64,000 nt of DNA from Acidobacteriaceae bacterium. GTDB taxonomy: Bacteria; Acidobacteriota; Terriglobia; Terriglobales; Acidobacteriaceae. The stretch lies in the NCBI GenBank assembly GCA_003138515.1, contig PLGG01000047.1:33009-97008 (forward strand). Direction: 5' to 3'. The notes beneath the pieces are model-generated. The model did no database searches and had not been told where the DNA came from. It was given only the letters and a program-made list of their open reading frames with translations. The position numbers and the translations under genes were made by a program. Below, in pieces: positions 1-7,732 of the stretch (position 1 is its first letter; each line of letters opens with the position of its first letter).

Positions 1-1113
1 AAGCGCCAGCAGGCTGTCGCCGCGCTCGTCGGCGTCATCATAGATGAGCAGCGAGGCGAGCGTGAAGAGAAACGGCGCGGCCAGGAGGGCGAAGGCCGCG
101 ATCCGTGTCCACGGAAGTCTAGCTCCCACCCTGCGCGCGGTGAAGCTGCGCGAAGGATGGGGCACCCACAAGATCAGCAAAGCGGCGGCAACGCAGGGCA
201 AGGTCCACAAGAGTGACGGATCGCGGAATACGGTGAGCATGTTGTCGAGGGACGGAAGGCGGCGTTCGCCGGCGAAGCGGATCGTCCAGCCGATGTAATT
301 GCGGATTCCGACGGTCCAATGCAGCGCCAGAGCGGATGCGAACAAAGTGGCACCAGCGGCGCCCAGAACGGAGAGCAGGGTGCGAACCCCGGCTGCCTCC
401 GTCGGAGCCTGGCCGCGCCGTATGACCGTGAATGCGAGCACGAGCAGCACGGCCCCGATGGCCGCCGCTAGAAATGGCAGTCCCATATTCTGCTTGCAAA
501 AGAGCGGCACGCATAATCCCACTCCGGCAGCAAGGCCGCTCGCGATACTTCTTTTTGCGTCGGCCCGCTCGAAAAGCCAGAGAGCGACGAGAATCCAGAA
601 GGTGCAATCGCCGTCGTATTCGGGGATGGGGATGATGCTGTAGATGCCGAGAACGGCGAGCGGCGCGGCCACGAGCAGAGCCACTACCCACGCCGCTCGG
701 GCGCGCCCGCGCAACGATGCCAGCGCGAGCCGCCACGTGAGAACCGTGCCCAGCCCGCCGACCACCGCGGCGTAAAGCACGTGATGAAAGAAGACGCGGC
801 CGGTGAACCGGATGATCGCGGCCTGAATGAGGAACGTAAGCGGTGGATGAACAAAGGGGAAGTGACGGTGCGGCGCTTGTCCGTGCGCGAATCGCACCGC
901 GCTGTCGAGCACGTAGCTCGTGTCCCACAGAATCGCGACATGCGCGTTTTGCCAAAGCACAACGCATGCCGTTGCCAGGAAGAGCCCAAAGCCGGCGAGC
1001 GAGTCGCGCAGTGCCCAGTGCGGTTTCGCCCGATCGGATCGAGTCTGGCCGGATCGAGCCTGATCGGTCTTTCGCAGCCCGGACCCCAAGGGCTCGACCG
1101 CCGTCCTCACCAT
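1..1113 (-). CDS. GT39-like membrane glycosyltransferase, 3' end cut by window edge
   Basis: The minus frame from an ATG at 1113 is open through base 1 (371 codons seen, no stop). The translation alternates hydrophobic helices with short polar loops, with an early segment reading FGLFLATACVVLWQNAHVA followed by ILWDTSYVLDSA and a FPFVHPPLTFL stretch. An N-terminal helix followed by an acidic loop is the layout of dolichyl-phosphate-mannose/RgtA-like (GT39/GT83) transferases, which move sugars from polyprenyl-phosphate donors at the membrane. Its ATG overlaps the stop of the upstream 66-residue membrane gene by 7 bases (ATGGTGA), so the two are probably translated together. The family call rests on topology and loop residues only, and the substrate is unknown. 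Confidence 0.7.
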   Translation of the reverse strand, partial: MVRTAVEPLGSGLRKTDQARSGQTRSDRAKPHWALRDSLAGFGLFLATACVVLWQNAHVAILWDTSYVLDSAVRFAHGQAPHRHFPFVHPPLTFLIQAAIIRFTGRVFFHHVLYAAVVGGLGTVLTWRLALASLRGRARAAWVVALLVAAPLAVLGIYSIIPIPEYDGDCTFWILVALWLFERADAKRSIASGLAAGVGLCVPLFCKQNMGLPFLAAAIGAVLLVLAFTVIRRGQAPTEAAGVRTLLSVLGAAGATLFASALALHWTVGIRNYIGWTIRFAGERRLPSLDNMLTVFRDPSLLWTLPCVAAALLILWVPHPSRSFTARRVGARLPWTRIAAFALLAAPFLFTLASLLIYDDADERGDSLLAL

Positions 1114-1307
1114 TCGCGACGGTAGTAGTAGGGGACGCCATACGGCATCGAGAAGATCGCCATCAGGAGCGCAACAAACCAGCCGATGAGGGTCCAGCCA
1201 AGGAAGAGGTTCAGCAACAGGATTCCCATGGAGTTGTGCGTGTGCCGCACCGCCGCGATGATTGCAGGAAGGAAATAAAGGCCGATGCCGAAGATCAGGA
1301 AGTGCAT
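1107..1307 (-). CDS. Small membrane protein, superinfection-immunity family-like
   Basis: This 66-residue protein has two hydrophobic segments (about 2-19 and 27-52) separated by a short RHTHNS loop and ends in YYYRREW. The layout with a central N-x-x-x-GWTLIGW-like core resembles the 'superinfection immunity' family (Imm_superinfect), named after the phage T4 Imm protein but widespread on bacterial chromosomes, where its role is mostly unknown. A GGGAG sequence lies 5-6 bases before the ATG. The stop overlaps the start of the downstream glycosyltransferase, which suggests co-translation. A specific anti-phage role cannot be claimed from sequence alone. Confidence 0.7.
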   Translation of the reverse strand: MHFLIFGIGLYFLPAIIAAVRHTHNSMGILLLNLFLGWTLIGWFVALLMAIFSMPYGVPYYYRREW

Positions 1308-1416
1308 AGAATCTCCCGCTTCTGTTCGAACATTGTTACGGAGATTTTACCGCCGAAGTTCCCATATTTCGCGGGATAAGATCGCTAATCCCATGGAAAC
1401 GCGAAGCATATTTTGA

Positions 1417-1445
1417 TTGCGCACCTGTTTGCCCGTGCGTATACT
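1417..1445 (+). promoter_or_regulatory. Candidate sigma-70 promoter for the 141-aa membrane protein
   Basis: TTGCGC (1417-1422) and TATACT (1440-1445) are separated by 17 bases and lie 35 bases upstream of the ATG at 1481. The -10 is close to consensus and the -35 is weaker. This is inference from spacing and sequence only. Confidence 0.4.
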
Positions 1446-1480
1446 CGGCTGGTTCCCCCAAATCCTCCAAGGAGCGCATC

Positions 1481-1906
1481 ATGGGAAAGATCAATGTTGG
1501 CCGTCTGATCATGGGTGGCATTGTCGCCGGAATCGCCATCGATCTATTGGATTATCTGGTGGATGGCGTTTGGCTGGCGCCGCGCTGGGCCGCTGAAATG
1601 GCCCTGCTTGGCCGGCCCGGATTCTCGCAGATCCAGATTGTCTTGTTCAACGTGATTGGCCTTCTGACCGGGCTCGTGGCCATCTGGGTTTATGTGGCGA
1701 TCCGGCCGCGGTTCGGTGCGGGCATCAAGACGGCAGTCTATGCCGGGCTGGCCGTTTGGCTTCTGACAACCCTGCTCCCGAACGCCGCCTTCATGCACGT
1801 TGCACACCTGTTCTCGGCCCACCTGACGCTATACACGACGCTGGGCGGGCTGGTTGAAGTCGTTTTTGGGACTCTTGCCGGAGCATCGGTTTACAGGGAA
1901 ACCTAG
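1481..1906 (+). CDS. Hypothetical four-helix membrane protein
   Basis: This 141-residue protein has four hydrophobic stretches (about 8-28, 48-72, 83-105 and 113-137) and no catalytic motif that I recognise. The start is well supported by AAGGAG a few bases before the ATG and by a plausible promoter upstream. It stands alone between a minus-strand pair and ispE. No function can be assigned. Similar short membrane proteins in this phylum are annotated only as hypothetical. Confidence 0.75.
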   Translation: MGKINVGRLIMGGIVAGIAIDLLDYLVDGVWLAPRWAAEMALLGRPGFSQIQIVLFNVIGLLTGLVAIWVYVAIRPRFGAGIKTAVYAGLAVWLLTTLLPNAAFMHVAHLFSAHLTLYTTLGGLVEVVFGTLAGASVYRET

Positions 1907-2111
1907 AACAGCAATCGAGGACGAAACGAAGCTGCCACCTGCCGCGCAATCGTTCCAAATGCTTGCGCCCGCTTGGATTGTGTGCACCAATCCGCATGGC
2001 GTGGCCGCGTGGGAAAGCGAGTGTGCGCGTGCCGGCCGGGCGCCGCGATCGGAACCGGAAGTGAGCCCCGAATGCAGGCTGCGGACACCGTTCCCTCTAC
2101 AATGATCCGTT

Positions 2112-3158
2112 ATGCCGACCGTTGTCCGATCGCACGCGAAGGTCAATCTGGGGCTTTTCCTGGGCCCGCTGCGCCCGGACGGGTTTCACGCGCTTGCCAC
2201 CGTCTATCAAACGTTGGAAATGCATGATCTGGTGACGGTTACGGCGAAGCGGGCCGAGGCGACGTCGCTCCAGATCAGCTGCAATGACCCTCGCGTGCCG
2301 ACCGACGAGCGTAATACTGTTTGGAAAATAATTGCCCTCGCGCTCAAAGTGCTCAACCGAACCGCGGAGGTCGAAGTCCATATCGATAAACGACTTCCGG
2401 TGCAGGGCGGGCTGGGCGCCGGATCCGGCAATGCGGTGGCTGCTCTGGTGGGGCTCGATGCTGAACTGGGCACGCCGTTCCGCAGCCTGTTCACCCAAAA
2501 ATTCGAGATTCCGGCCAAGGTTGGCTCGGATGTGCCGCTGTTTCTTATTGGCGGAACGGTTCTAGGTGTGGACCGCGGGCAGGAGGTTTATCCGCTCAAC
2601 GACATTGAGCCAACTTGGTGCGTGGTCGCCGTGCCGGAAATTGGCATCTCCACGCCGCAGGCCTTTCGCGACTGGGACGCCCTCTGCGCGGCGGATGGTT
2701 TGACCGCGGAGGCAGGTACCGCTAGACTAGAGAAGTTGAGCCGAAACTACGCCAGCGCCTTTCGGGGAGAAGTTCCCGAGGGCGGGTTTGGAGCAGGCTC
2801 CTCCGGTGTCTTCTCCTCGGGAGAAGACCTGGCCGGACATCAAAAGTCCGCGCTTGTCCGCACCGGGATCATGAGCTGGATCGAGAACGACTTCGAACGT
2901 GTTGTCTTTCCCCAGCATCCCTCCCTTGCAGAGATCAAGCGTCTTCTTTTGGGCTCCGGCACACCGGAGGCAGCTCTCTTTGCCTCTCTGTCGGGTTCCG
3001 GTTCGGCGCTCTTCGGGTTGTACCTGACCCGCGGAGATGCTGAGGCGGCGCAGGAACGGATCGGGAACCAGGTGCAGGGATTGAACGTGCAAACGAAGAT
3101 CACGCGCACCCTTCCGAGATCCGCTTACTGGGATCAAATGTTGAAAAACGCCGATTGA
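2112..3158 (+). CDS. ispE: 4-diphosphocytidyl-2-C-methyl-D-erythritol kinase
   Basis: GHMP-family kinase that phosphorylates the 2-hydroxyl of CDP-methylerythritol with ATP in the non-mevalonate isoprenoid pathway, in the cytoplasm. The N-terminus has the AKVNLGL motif with Lys10. The glycine-rich ATP loop GGLGAGSGN lies at about 99-107, a catalytic-type Asp at 140 (GSDVPLFL), and the third GHMP motif LSGSGSALFG near the C-terminus. At 348 residues it is about 50 longer than usual. The extra sequence is a Gly/Ser-rich stretch at about 200-250, between the two lobes. The tRNA-Gln gene follows, as ispE and prs are often close in this phylum. Confidence 0.93.
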   Translation: MPTVVRSHAKVNLGLFLGPLRPDGFHALATVYQTLEMHDLVTVTAKRAEATSLQISCNDPRVPTDERNTVWKIIALALKVLNRTAEVEVHIDKRLPVQGGLGAGSGNAVAALVGLDAELGTPFRSLFTQKFEIPAKVGSDVPLFLIGGTVLGVDRGQEVYPLNDIEPTWCVVAVPEIGISTPQAFRDWDALCAADGLTAEAGTARLEKLSRNYASAFRGEVPEGGFGAGSSGVFSSGEDLAGHQKSALVRTGIMSWIENDFERVVFPQHPSLAEIKRLLLGSGTPEAALFASLSGSGSALFGLYLTRGDAEAAQERIGNQVQGLNVQTKITRTLPRSAYWDQMLKNAD

Positions 3159-3206
3159 CAGTCCACCGTTGGGCAAGCGAGACTCACCCTCGGCTGACCG
3201 TCATGG

Positions 3207-3280
3207 TGGGCGATCGTTCAATGGTAGGACAATGCCCTTTGGAGGCATTTATCCAGGTTCGAATCCTGGTCGCCCAGCCA
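3207..3280 (+). tRNA. tRNA-Gln(TTG)
   Basis: The 74-base cloverleaf has a fully paired 7-bp acceptor stem (TGGGCGA with TCGCCCA), a G discriminator and an encoded CCA at 3278-3280. The anticodon arm ATGCC/GGCAT carries the loop CTTTGGA, so the anticodon is TTG and reads CAA (Gln). The T arm contains GGTTCGAATCC. A heptamer-repeat element begins 10 bases after the CCA. Confidence 0.97.
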
Positions 3281-3289
3281 GAGAAACAG

Positions 3290-3395
3290 TTATTAGCCTT
3301 TAGCTATTAGCCTCTAGCTCGAACTTGCGGGAACGAACGTATTTCAGGTTCCCGTGGGAGAAGCTAATGGCTAAGAGCTAACAGCTAAGAGCTTG
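3290..3395. repeat. Heptamer-repeat element with inverted arms (locus 1)
   Basis: The left arm (3290-3320) repeats TTAGCCT-type units and the right arm (3361-3395) repeats GCTAAGA-type units, both with a 7-base period. The arms are reverse complements of each other. They flank a 40-base core that itself contains CGGGAAC/GTTCCCG. The element sits 10 bases after the tRNA-Gln CCA and before prs. Confidence 0.75.
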
Positions 3396-3441
3396 CAATA
3401 GGAACGCAGCCATAGCCAACCAGCATGGAGGTGCTCTCAAG

Positions 3442-4608
3442 ATGGAAGCGGATACGTCGACGGTAGTACTCGAAAACAAGCCGGGCGAAACTGCCACGGA
3501 AAAGCAGCCAGGCCTGGAAAAGCCACCAGGCCCAGAAAAACAACCCGGTCCTGACAAGTCTGATGGCAGCAAGGACGCACCCAAAAGTGGGTCCGGGGAC
3601 AGTGGCAGAGGCAGAGATGGGAAACCGGTGCCGGCGCCGGAGCGCAAGAAGGCGGCGAAGCTCAGCGAGGACAAGCGCTTCAAGCTTTTCAGCGGCACGG
3701 CGAATCCCAAGCTGGCTCAGGCCATCGGCGAGCACATCGGCGTCAAGGTCGGCGAGGCCAAGATGCAGCGCTTTGCCGACGGCGAAGTCTACTTCCAGCT
3801 TTTGGAGAACGTGCGCGGCGTGGATGTATTTGTGGTGCAGCCTACCTGCTATCCGGTGGACCAGCACCTGATGGAGCTTTTGGTCATGATCGATGCGCTC
3901 AAGCGAGCTTCGGCGGCAAGGATCACAGTGGTCGTGCCCTACTACGGGTACGCCCGCCAGGATCGCAAAGACCGCCCGCGAGTAGCCATCAGCGCCAAGC
4001 TCATCGCCGATTTGCTCACCACGGCAGGCGCCAACCGCGCGCTGTTTGTGGATTTGCACGCCGCACAGATTCAGGGGTTCTTCAACATTCCTGTGGATCA
4101 CATCTTTGCCAGCCCGGTGCTGGTGAGCTATTTCAAAGAGCTCAGGCTGCCCAACCTGACGGTGGTTTCGCCGGATGCGGGCGGCGTGGAGCGGGCTCGG
4201 TTTTTCGCACAGAAGATGGGAGTGCCGTTGGCCATCGTGGACAAGCGGCGCACGGACATGAACGTTGCAGAAGTGATGAACGTGGTGGGTGACGTAAGCG
4301 GCAAGACCTGCCTCATCATCGACGACATTATCGATACGGCGGGCACGCTGGTAAAAACCGTCGACGCTCTTTACGCATCCGGCGCAACGGCCGTGTATGC
4401 GTGCGCCAGCCATGCCGTGCTTTCCGGTCCGGCCGTCGACCGCATCGCTACATCGCGGCTGGAGCAACTGGTCGTCACCGACACGATTCCTATGCGCGAG
4501 GCGGCACAGAAGCTGCCCAAGATCAAGGTGCTTTCCATCGCCGGCCTGCTGGGTACAGCGATTGAAAATATTCATTTGGAAACCAGCGTGAGTACGTTGT
4601 TTAACTAG
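3442..4608 (+). CDS. prs: Ribose-phosphate pyrophosphokinase with N-terminal extension
   Basis: Makes PRPP from ribose-5-phosphate and ATP for nucleotide, His and Trp synthesis in the cytoplasm. The catalytic core starts near residue 75 (FKLFSGTANPKLAQAI). It carries the flexible-loop/ATP region YYGYARQDRKDRPR at about 168-181 and the PRPP-binding motif DDIIDTAGT at about 293-301. At 388 residues it is some 70 longer than the usual 310-320. The excess is a Pro/Glu/Lys-rich N-terminus with PG-E-K-type repeats, probably disordered. The start is supported by GGAGGT 9 bases upstream. A downstream start would give a normal-sized enzyme, so the extension needs experimental support. Confidence 0.95.
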   Translation: MEADTSTVVLENKPGETATEKQPGLEKPPGPEKQPGPDKSDGSKDAPKSGSGDSGRGRDGKPVPAPERKKAAKLSEDKRFKLFSGTANPKLAQAIGEHIGVKVGEAKMQRFADGEVYFQLLENVRGVDVFVVQPTCYPVDQHLMELLVMIDALKRASAARITVVVPYYGYARQDRKDRPRVAISAKLIADLLTTAGANRALFVDLHAAQIQGFFNIPVDHIFASPVLVSYFKELRLPNLTVVSPDAGGVERARFFAQKMGVPLAIVDKRRTDMNVAEVMNVVGDVSGKTCLIIDDIIDTAGTLVKTVDALYASGATAVYACASHAVLSGPAVDRIATSRLEQLVVTDTIPMREAAQKLPKIKVLSIAGLLGTAIENIHLETSVSTLFN

Positions 4609-4610
4609 CG

Positions 4611-4631
4611 AGTTGTCACTGACAACTGGCT
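4611..4631. repeat. Short heptamer repeat/hairpin after prs
   Basis: AGTTGTC-ACT-GACAACT forms a 7-bp stem with a 3-base loop directly after the prs stop, followed by GGCTTTT. It belongs to the same CTGACAA word class as the longer heptamer arrays and may also act as a weak terminator. Confidence 0.45.
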
Positions 4632-4693
4632 TTTACAAAGGGAGCGGAGCAACACTCCGTGCCTGATCTCAAGAAGAAACGAGAAAACACGAA

Positions 4694-5419
4694 ATGGCAG
4701 AAGTTGTCGTAGCCAAGGCCCGCGAGGGCAAGTTCAACAAGAACGCAGCGCGCCGCGTGCGCGTCGCAGGCAAGATTCCGGCCGTGCTGTATGGTTCCGG
4801 GCATAACGCCGTGGCCGTTGAGGTTGATCCCAAGCAGATTTCGCGGATCCTCCTCTCCGAGACCGGCCACAACACGATTTTCGATGTCGAGGTTACAGGC
4901 CAGCCTGCCGCCAAGGCCATGATCGTCGATTGGCAGCGGGAGCCGATTAAGGACAAGCTGATTCACATCGACTTGAAGCGCATCGCGCTCGACAAGGTTC
5001 TGCGCGTACGTGTGCGCGTCAAGTTGCTGGGCATCCCGATCGGTGTGAAAGCCGAGGGCGGCATTCTCGATCAGGTGCTGCGCCAGGTTGAGGTCGAGTG
5101 CCTGCCTGCCGACATTCCCGGTCACATCGATGTGGATGTGAGCGAGTTGGGCATGCACCAGGTGGTCCGCGTAAGCGGCTTGCCCCACTCCGACAAGGTC
5201 AAGTACATCACGCCGGAAGATGCCACCGTGGCTCACGTCGTCCACATCCGCGAGGAAGTGGTTGCGACGCCGGAGACCGCGGAAGGTGCGGTTGCGGCAG
5301 TGCCTGGAGCGGCTCCAGCGGCGGGTGAAGCGGGTGCTGCGACTGAGCCCGAAGTGATCAAGAAGGGTAAGGGCGACGCTGAAGCGCCGGCGGGAAAAAA
5401 GCCCGAGGCAAAGAAGTAA
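4694..5419 (+). CDS. rplY: 50S ribosomal protein L25 (CTC form)
   Basis: Binds 5S rRNA on the large subunit. This is the long 'general stress/CTC' form of 241 residues. It has the 5S-binding beta-barrel at about 1-95 (RVRVAGKIPAVLYG, TIFDVEV) and the TL5-type C-terminal domain at about 100-190 (DIPGHIDVDVSELG). A further roughly 45-residue Ala/Glu/Lys-rich tail ends in PEAKK. It follows prs and precedes pth, a very common bacterial order. No strong Shine-Dalgarno precedes the ATG. Confidence 0.95.
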   Translation: MAEVVVAKAREGKFNKNAARRVRVAGKIPAVLYGSGHNAVAVEVDPKQISRILLSETGHNTIFDVEVTGQPAAKAMIVDWQREPIKDKLIHIDLKRIALDKVLRVRVRVKLLGIPIGVKAEGGILDQVLRQVEVECLPADIPGHIDVDVSELGMHQVVRVSGLPHSDKVKYITPEDATVAHVVHIREEVVATPETAEGAVAAVPGAAPAAGEAGAATEPEVIKKGKGDAEAPAGKKPEAKK

Positions 5420-5422
5420 GCC

Positions 5423-6091
5423 TTGCCTGAAGCAAGCGAGACCGGTTCTTCGAACAGCCCCTTCCTGATTGTGGGGCTCGGCAATCCCGGCCTCGAGTAT
5501 CTGTGGACCCCGCACAACGCGGGCTTCATGGCCATCGACCGCATCGCTCAACAGGAGGGCGTTGTGGTCCAGAACCGGCGATGCCGGGCTACCACGGCGA
5601 CCTGCCGCATAGCAGGGCGCCGGGTGGTTCTAGCAAAGCCGGAGACATTTATGAACCTGAGCGGAGTTGCAGTGGCCGCTCTGGTGGAAGAGTTTGAAGC
5701 GGACCCGGCCCGGAACTTGCTCGTGATCTACGACGAACTCGATCTGGTACTGGGAACCTTCAAGATCAGGGAGCGCGGTTCGCCCGCCGGGCACAACGGA
5801 GCCCGTAGCGTGACCGATGCTCTGGACACGGAAGAATGGTTGCGCTTGCGGATCGGCGTGGCGCCCGATCTGCCTCCGGAGGCAATTGCAGCCGGAGGCG
5901 GAAAGCGGCTGGGCAGGGATTATCTGCTCTCGCCCATGCGCAAGGCGGATCTGACGGTGCTGGACGAGGTGCTGGACCGTGTGGCGATGGCCACGCGCCG
6001 CATCCTCCAACTGGGACCGGCAGCCGCGATGAATGAGTTCAACCGGAAGGAAGACAGGGATCAGGGATCGGGGAACAAGACCGAGAACTGA
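5423..6091 (+). CDS. pth: Peptidyl-tRNA hydrolase
   Basis: Cleaves peptidyl-tRNAs that drop off the ribosome and recycles the tRNA. Family landmarks are GLGNPG at about 18-23, the catalytic His in TPHNAGF (His31), FMNLSGVAV with its Asn near 77, YDELDL with the Asp near 102, and GHNGARS. The start is a TTG four bases after the rplY stop. The last 13 codons (EDRDQGSGNKTEN) and the stop lie inside a heptamer-repeat array, so this tail is probably non-conserved and derived from the repeat. Confidence 0.94.
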   Translation: MPEASETGSSNSPFLIVGLGNPGLEYLWTPHNAGFMAIDRIAQQEGVVVQNRRCRATTATCRIAGRRVVLAKPETFMNLSGVAVAALVEEFEADPARNLLVIYDELDLVLGTFKIRERGSPAGHNGARSVTDALDTEEWLRLRIGVAPDLPPEAIAAGGGKRLGRDYLLSPMRKADLTVLDEVLDRVAMATRRILQLGPAAAMNEFNRKEDRDQGSGNKTEN

Positions 6092-6108
6092 CAACTGTGA
6101 ACTGTTAG
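6055..6108. repeat. Heptamer array overlapping the 3' end of pth (locus 2)
   Basis: About 7.7 units with a 7-base period run from CAGGGAT-CAGGGAT-CGGGGAA into AACTGAC/AACTGTG-type units, so the 'word' changes within one array while the period is kept. The TGA stop of pth lies inside it. Confidence 0.75.
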
Positions 6109-6127
6109 CCGGAGCGATTGCTCCGGC
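6108..6127 (+). other. Hairpin upstream of rpsF
   Basis: GCCGGAGC-GATT-GCTCCGGC is a perfect 8-bp stem with a 4-base loop, 15 bases before the rpsF ATG. There is no T-run after it. It could hide or present the rpsF ribosome-binding region or be a weak attenuator. Confidence 0.5.
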
Positions 6128-6142
6128 AGAAAAGGAATACAG

Positions 6143-6583
6143 ATGTCGCGTGTGTATGAAGTAATGTTTATTATCCGTCCCGATGTGGACGACGACGAAG
6201 CCGAGAAGCTGATTACGAACTTCTCCTCCACGGTTTCGGCCGGCGGAGGTGTGGTGAAGTCGGTAGAGAAGCTGGGCCGCCGCAAGCTGGCCTACATGGT
6301 GCGCAGGTTCAACGACGGCAATTACGTGTTGCTGACCATTGAGGCCGGTGGCCCTGTGGTTCTGGAGCTCGAGCGCCGGTTGCGCGTCACCGAGCCGGTG
6401 ATCAAGTTCATCACCGTGCGCATTGACGAGGAAGAGAAGCGCCTGGCGAAGGTAAAGGCTGCTCGCGGCGTGCGCCGCAAACCAGCCGAAGCGGCGCCCG
6501 CAGCTGCCGCGGTTACGGCGGCTCCTGCGGCGGCTGAAGCCGCTCCCGCGGAGCCGGCCGAGCCTGTGCCGGCGAGCGCGTAG
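6143..6583 (+). CDS. rpsF: 30S ribosomal protein S6
   Basis: Small-subunit protein that binds 16S rRNA as a dimer with S18. The ferredoxin-like fold occupies about 1-97 (YEVMFIIRPDVDDDEAE, GRRKLAYMVRRFNDGNYVLL). It is followed by about 48 residues of Ala/Pro/Glu-rich tail, so at 146 residues it is longer than the E. coli form. An AAGGAA precedes the ATG. It heads the rpsF-rpsR-rplI cluster; the ssb gene often found between rpsF and rpsR is absent. Confidence 0.96.
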   Translation: MSRVYEVMFIIRPDVDDDEAEKLITNFSSTVSAGGGVVKSVEKLGRRKLAYMVRRFNDGNYVLLTIEAGGPVVLELERRLRVTEPVIKFITVRIDEEEKRLAKVKAARGVRRKPAEAAPAAAAVTAAPAAAEAAPAEPAEPVPASA

Positions 6584-6696
6584 CGAGTTCATCAAAGATC
6601 GCCGACGCCGTTCTTTGCGATTTCCGGCGGCGGCCTAATGAGATCCGCGGCGCATGCTGCGCGCGTCGGATCAAAGAAATGGAATGAGGAAACAAG

Positions 6697-7047
6697 ATGG
6701 CTGACGAAACACAAGCAAAAGCACCCGACGCAGCTCCACAAAGTTCATCCGGACCAAGCGGATCATCCGGATCGGGCTCCGGCCCGCGCGGACCGGGCCG
6801 AGGCGCCGGCGGGCCCGGCGGACGCGGCAAGTTCTTCCGCCGCAAGAAGGTCTGCAAGTTCTGCACGGAGAAGATCGACGCGATTCCTTACCGCGACGTG
6901 CGCTTGCTGCAGCAGTTTGTGGCCGAGCGCGGCAAGATTGTTCCGCGACGGCTGAACGGCGTTTGCACCACGCACCAGCGCCGCCTGACGAAAGCCATCA
7001 AGCAGGCGCGGAACATCGCGCTGTTGCCGTTTGCCACCAGACACTAG
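6697..7047 (+). CDS. rpsR: 30S ribosomal protein S18
   Basis: Partner of S6 in the platform of the small subunit. The conserved core starts near residue 43 ([17 protein letters not shown]) and includes [20 protein letters not shown] and the Cys of NGVCTTHQR. The cysteines mark the zinc-binding 'C+' type. A roughly 40-residue Ser/Gly/Pro-rich N-terminal extension makes it 116 residues, against about 75-80 usually. The start has GAGGAAAC upstream. Confidence 0.95.
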   Translation: MADETQAKAPDAAPQSSSGPSGSSGSGSGPRGPGRGAGGPGGRGKFFRRKKVCKFCTEKIDAIPYRDVRLLQQFVAERGKIVPRRLNGVCTTHQRRLTKAIKQARNIALLPFATRH

Positions 7048-7166
7048 ATCGGCGCGAATGGCCGATGAATTTCGCGCGGCGCTGTCGGCGAGCCGGCCCT
7101 CTTGCAGGAAAAATGAGAGCGTCCCCGGCGCCATGTGCCGCGACTTTGAGATTTGGAGAATTTCCC

Positions 7167-7718
7167 ATGGAAGTGATTCTGAAAGAAGATGTAGCCGACC
7201 TGGGCTTTCGCGGAGAAGTCGTGAAAGTGGCCGACGGCTACGCACGCAACTACCTGCTGCCGCGCAAGCTGGCCATGCAGGCCACCGCGGCCAACAAGGC
7301 CGTGATTGAACAAATGAAGGCCGCTTCCGCGCGCCGCTCCGCCACAGAAAAAACGCAGGCCGAGGAACTGGTCACCCAACTCGAGCCGCTCGTGCTCAGC
7401 TTTACCCGCAAGACAGGCGAGGCAGGGCATCTGTTCGGCTCGGTCACCTCGGCCGATATCGCCGCGGAGCTGGCAGCGCAGGGCCACGAGGTCGATCGCC
7501 GCAAGATTCAGCTCGGCGATCCGCTCAAGAGCGTCGGCGACTTCAAGGTAGCCATCAGGCTGCACCGCGAAGTCACCGCGCGGGTCACGGTGAAGGTGCA
7601 GGCGGAAGTGACGGAAGAAGACAAAGTAGCAGCAGCTAACGCTGCTGCGAACGCTACCGAAGCCGCTCCGGCCGAAGAAGCTGCCGAGCCGGCCGCGGAA
7701 GAAGCAACGGCCGAGTAG
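7167..7718 (+). CDS. rplI: 50S ribosomal protein L9
   Basis: Large-subunit protein bridging ribosomal domains. The N-terminal domain MEVILKEDVADLG with GYARNYLLPRKLA is unmistakable, followed by the long connecting helix and the C-terminal RNA-binding domain ending near residue 150. A further roughly 30-residue Ala/Glu-rich tail follows. The ATG at 7167 is preceded by TTGGAGAA at good spacing. The reading frame extends further upstream, but only this start gives the family N-terminus. It is the last gene of the ribosomal cluster and converges with the merR-type gene. Confidence 0.95.
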   Translation: MEVILKEDVADLGFRGEVVKVADGYARNYLLPRKLAMQATAANKAVIEQMKAASARRSATEKTQAEELVTQLEPLVLSFTRKTGEAGHLFGSVTSADIAAELAAQGHEVDRRKIQLGDPLKSVGDFKVAIRLHREVTARVTVKVQAEVTEEDKVAAANAAANATEAAPAEEAAEPAAEEATAE

Positions 7719-7732
7719 CTACGAACGGCTCG

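Noticed and set aside
119..1141. A 340-codon minus frame over the left edge
   Set aside because: It is Arg/His-rich and soluble-looking; the neighbouring frame gives a coherent membrane glycosyltransferase through the same DNA.
6108..6127. S6:S18 autoregulatory leader motif
   Set aside because: A simple perfect hairpin; I could not place the bulged CCG features of the known leader, so only a hairpin is reported.
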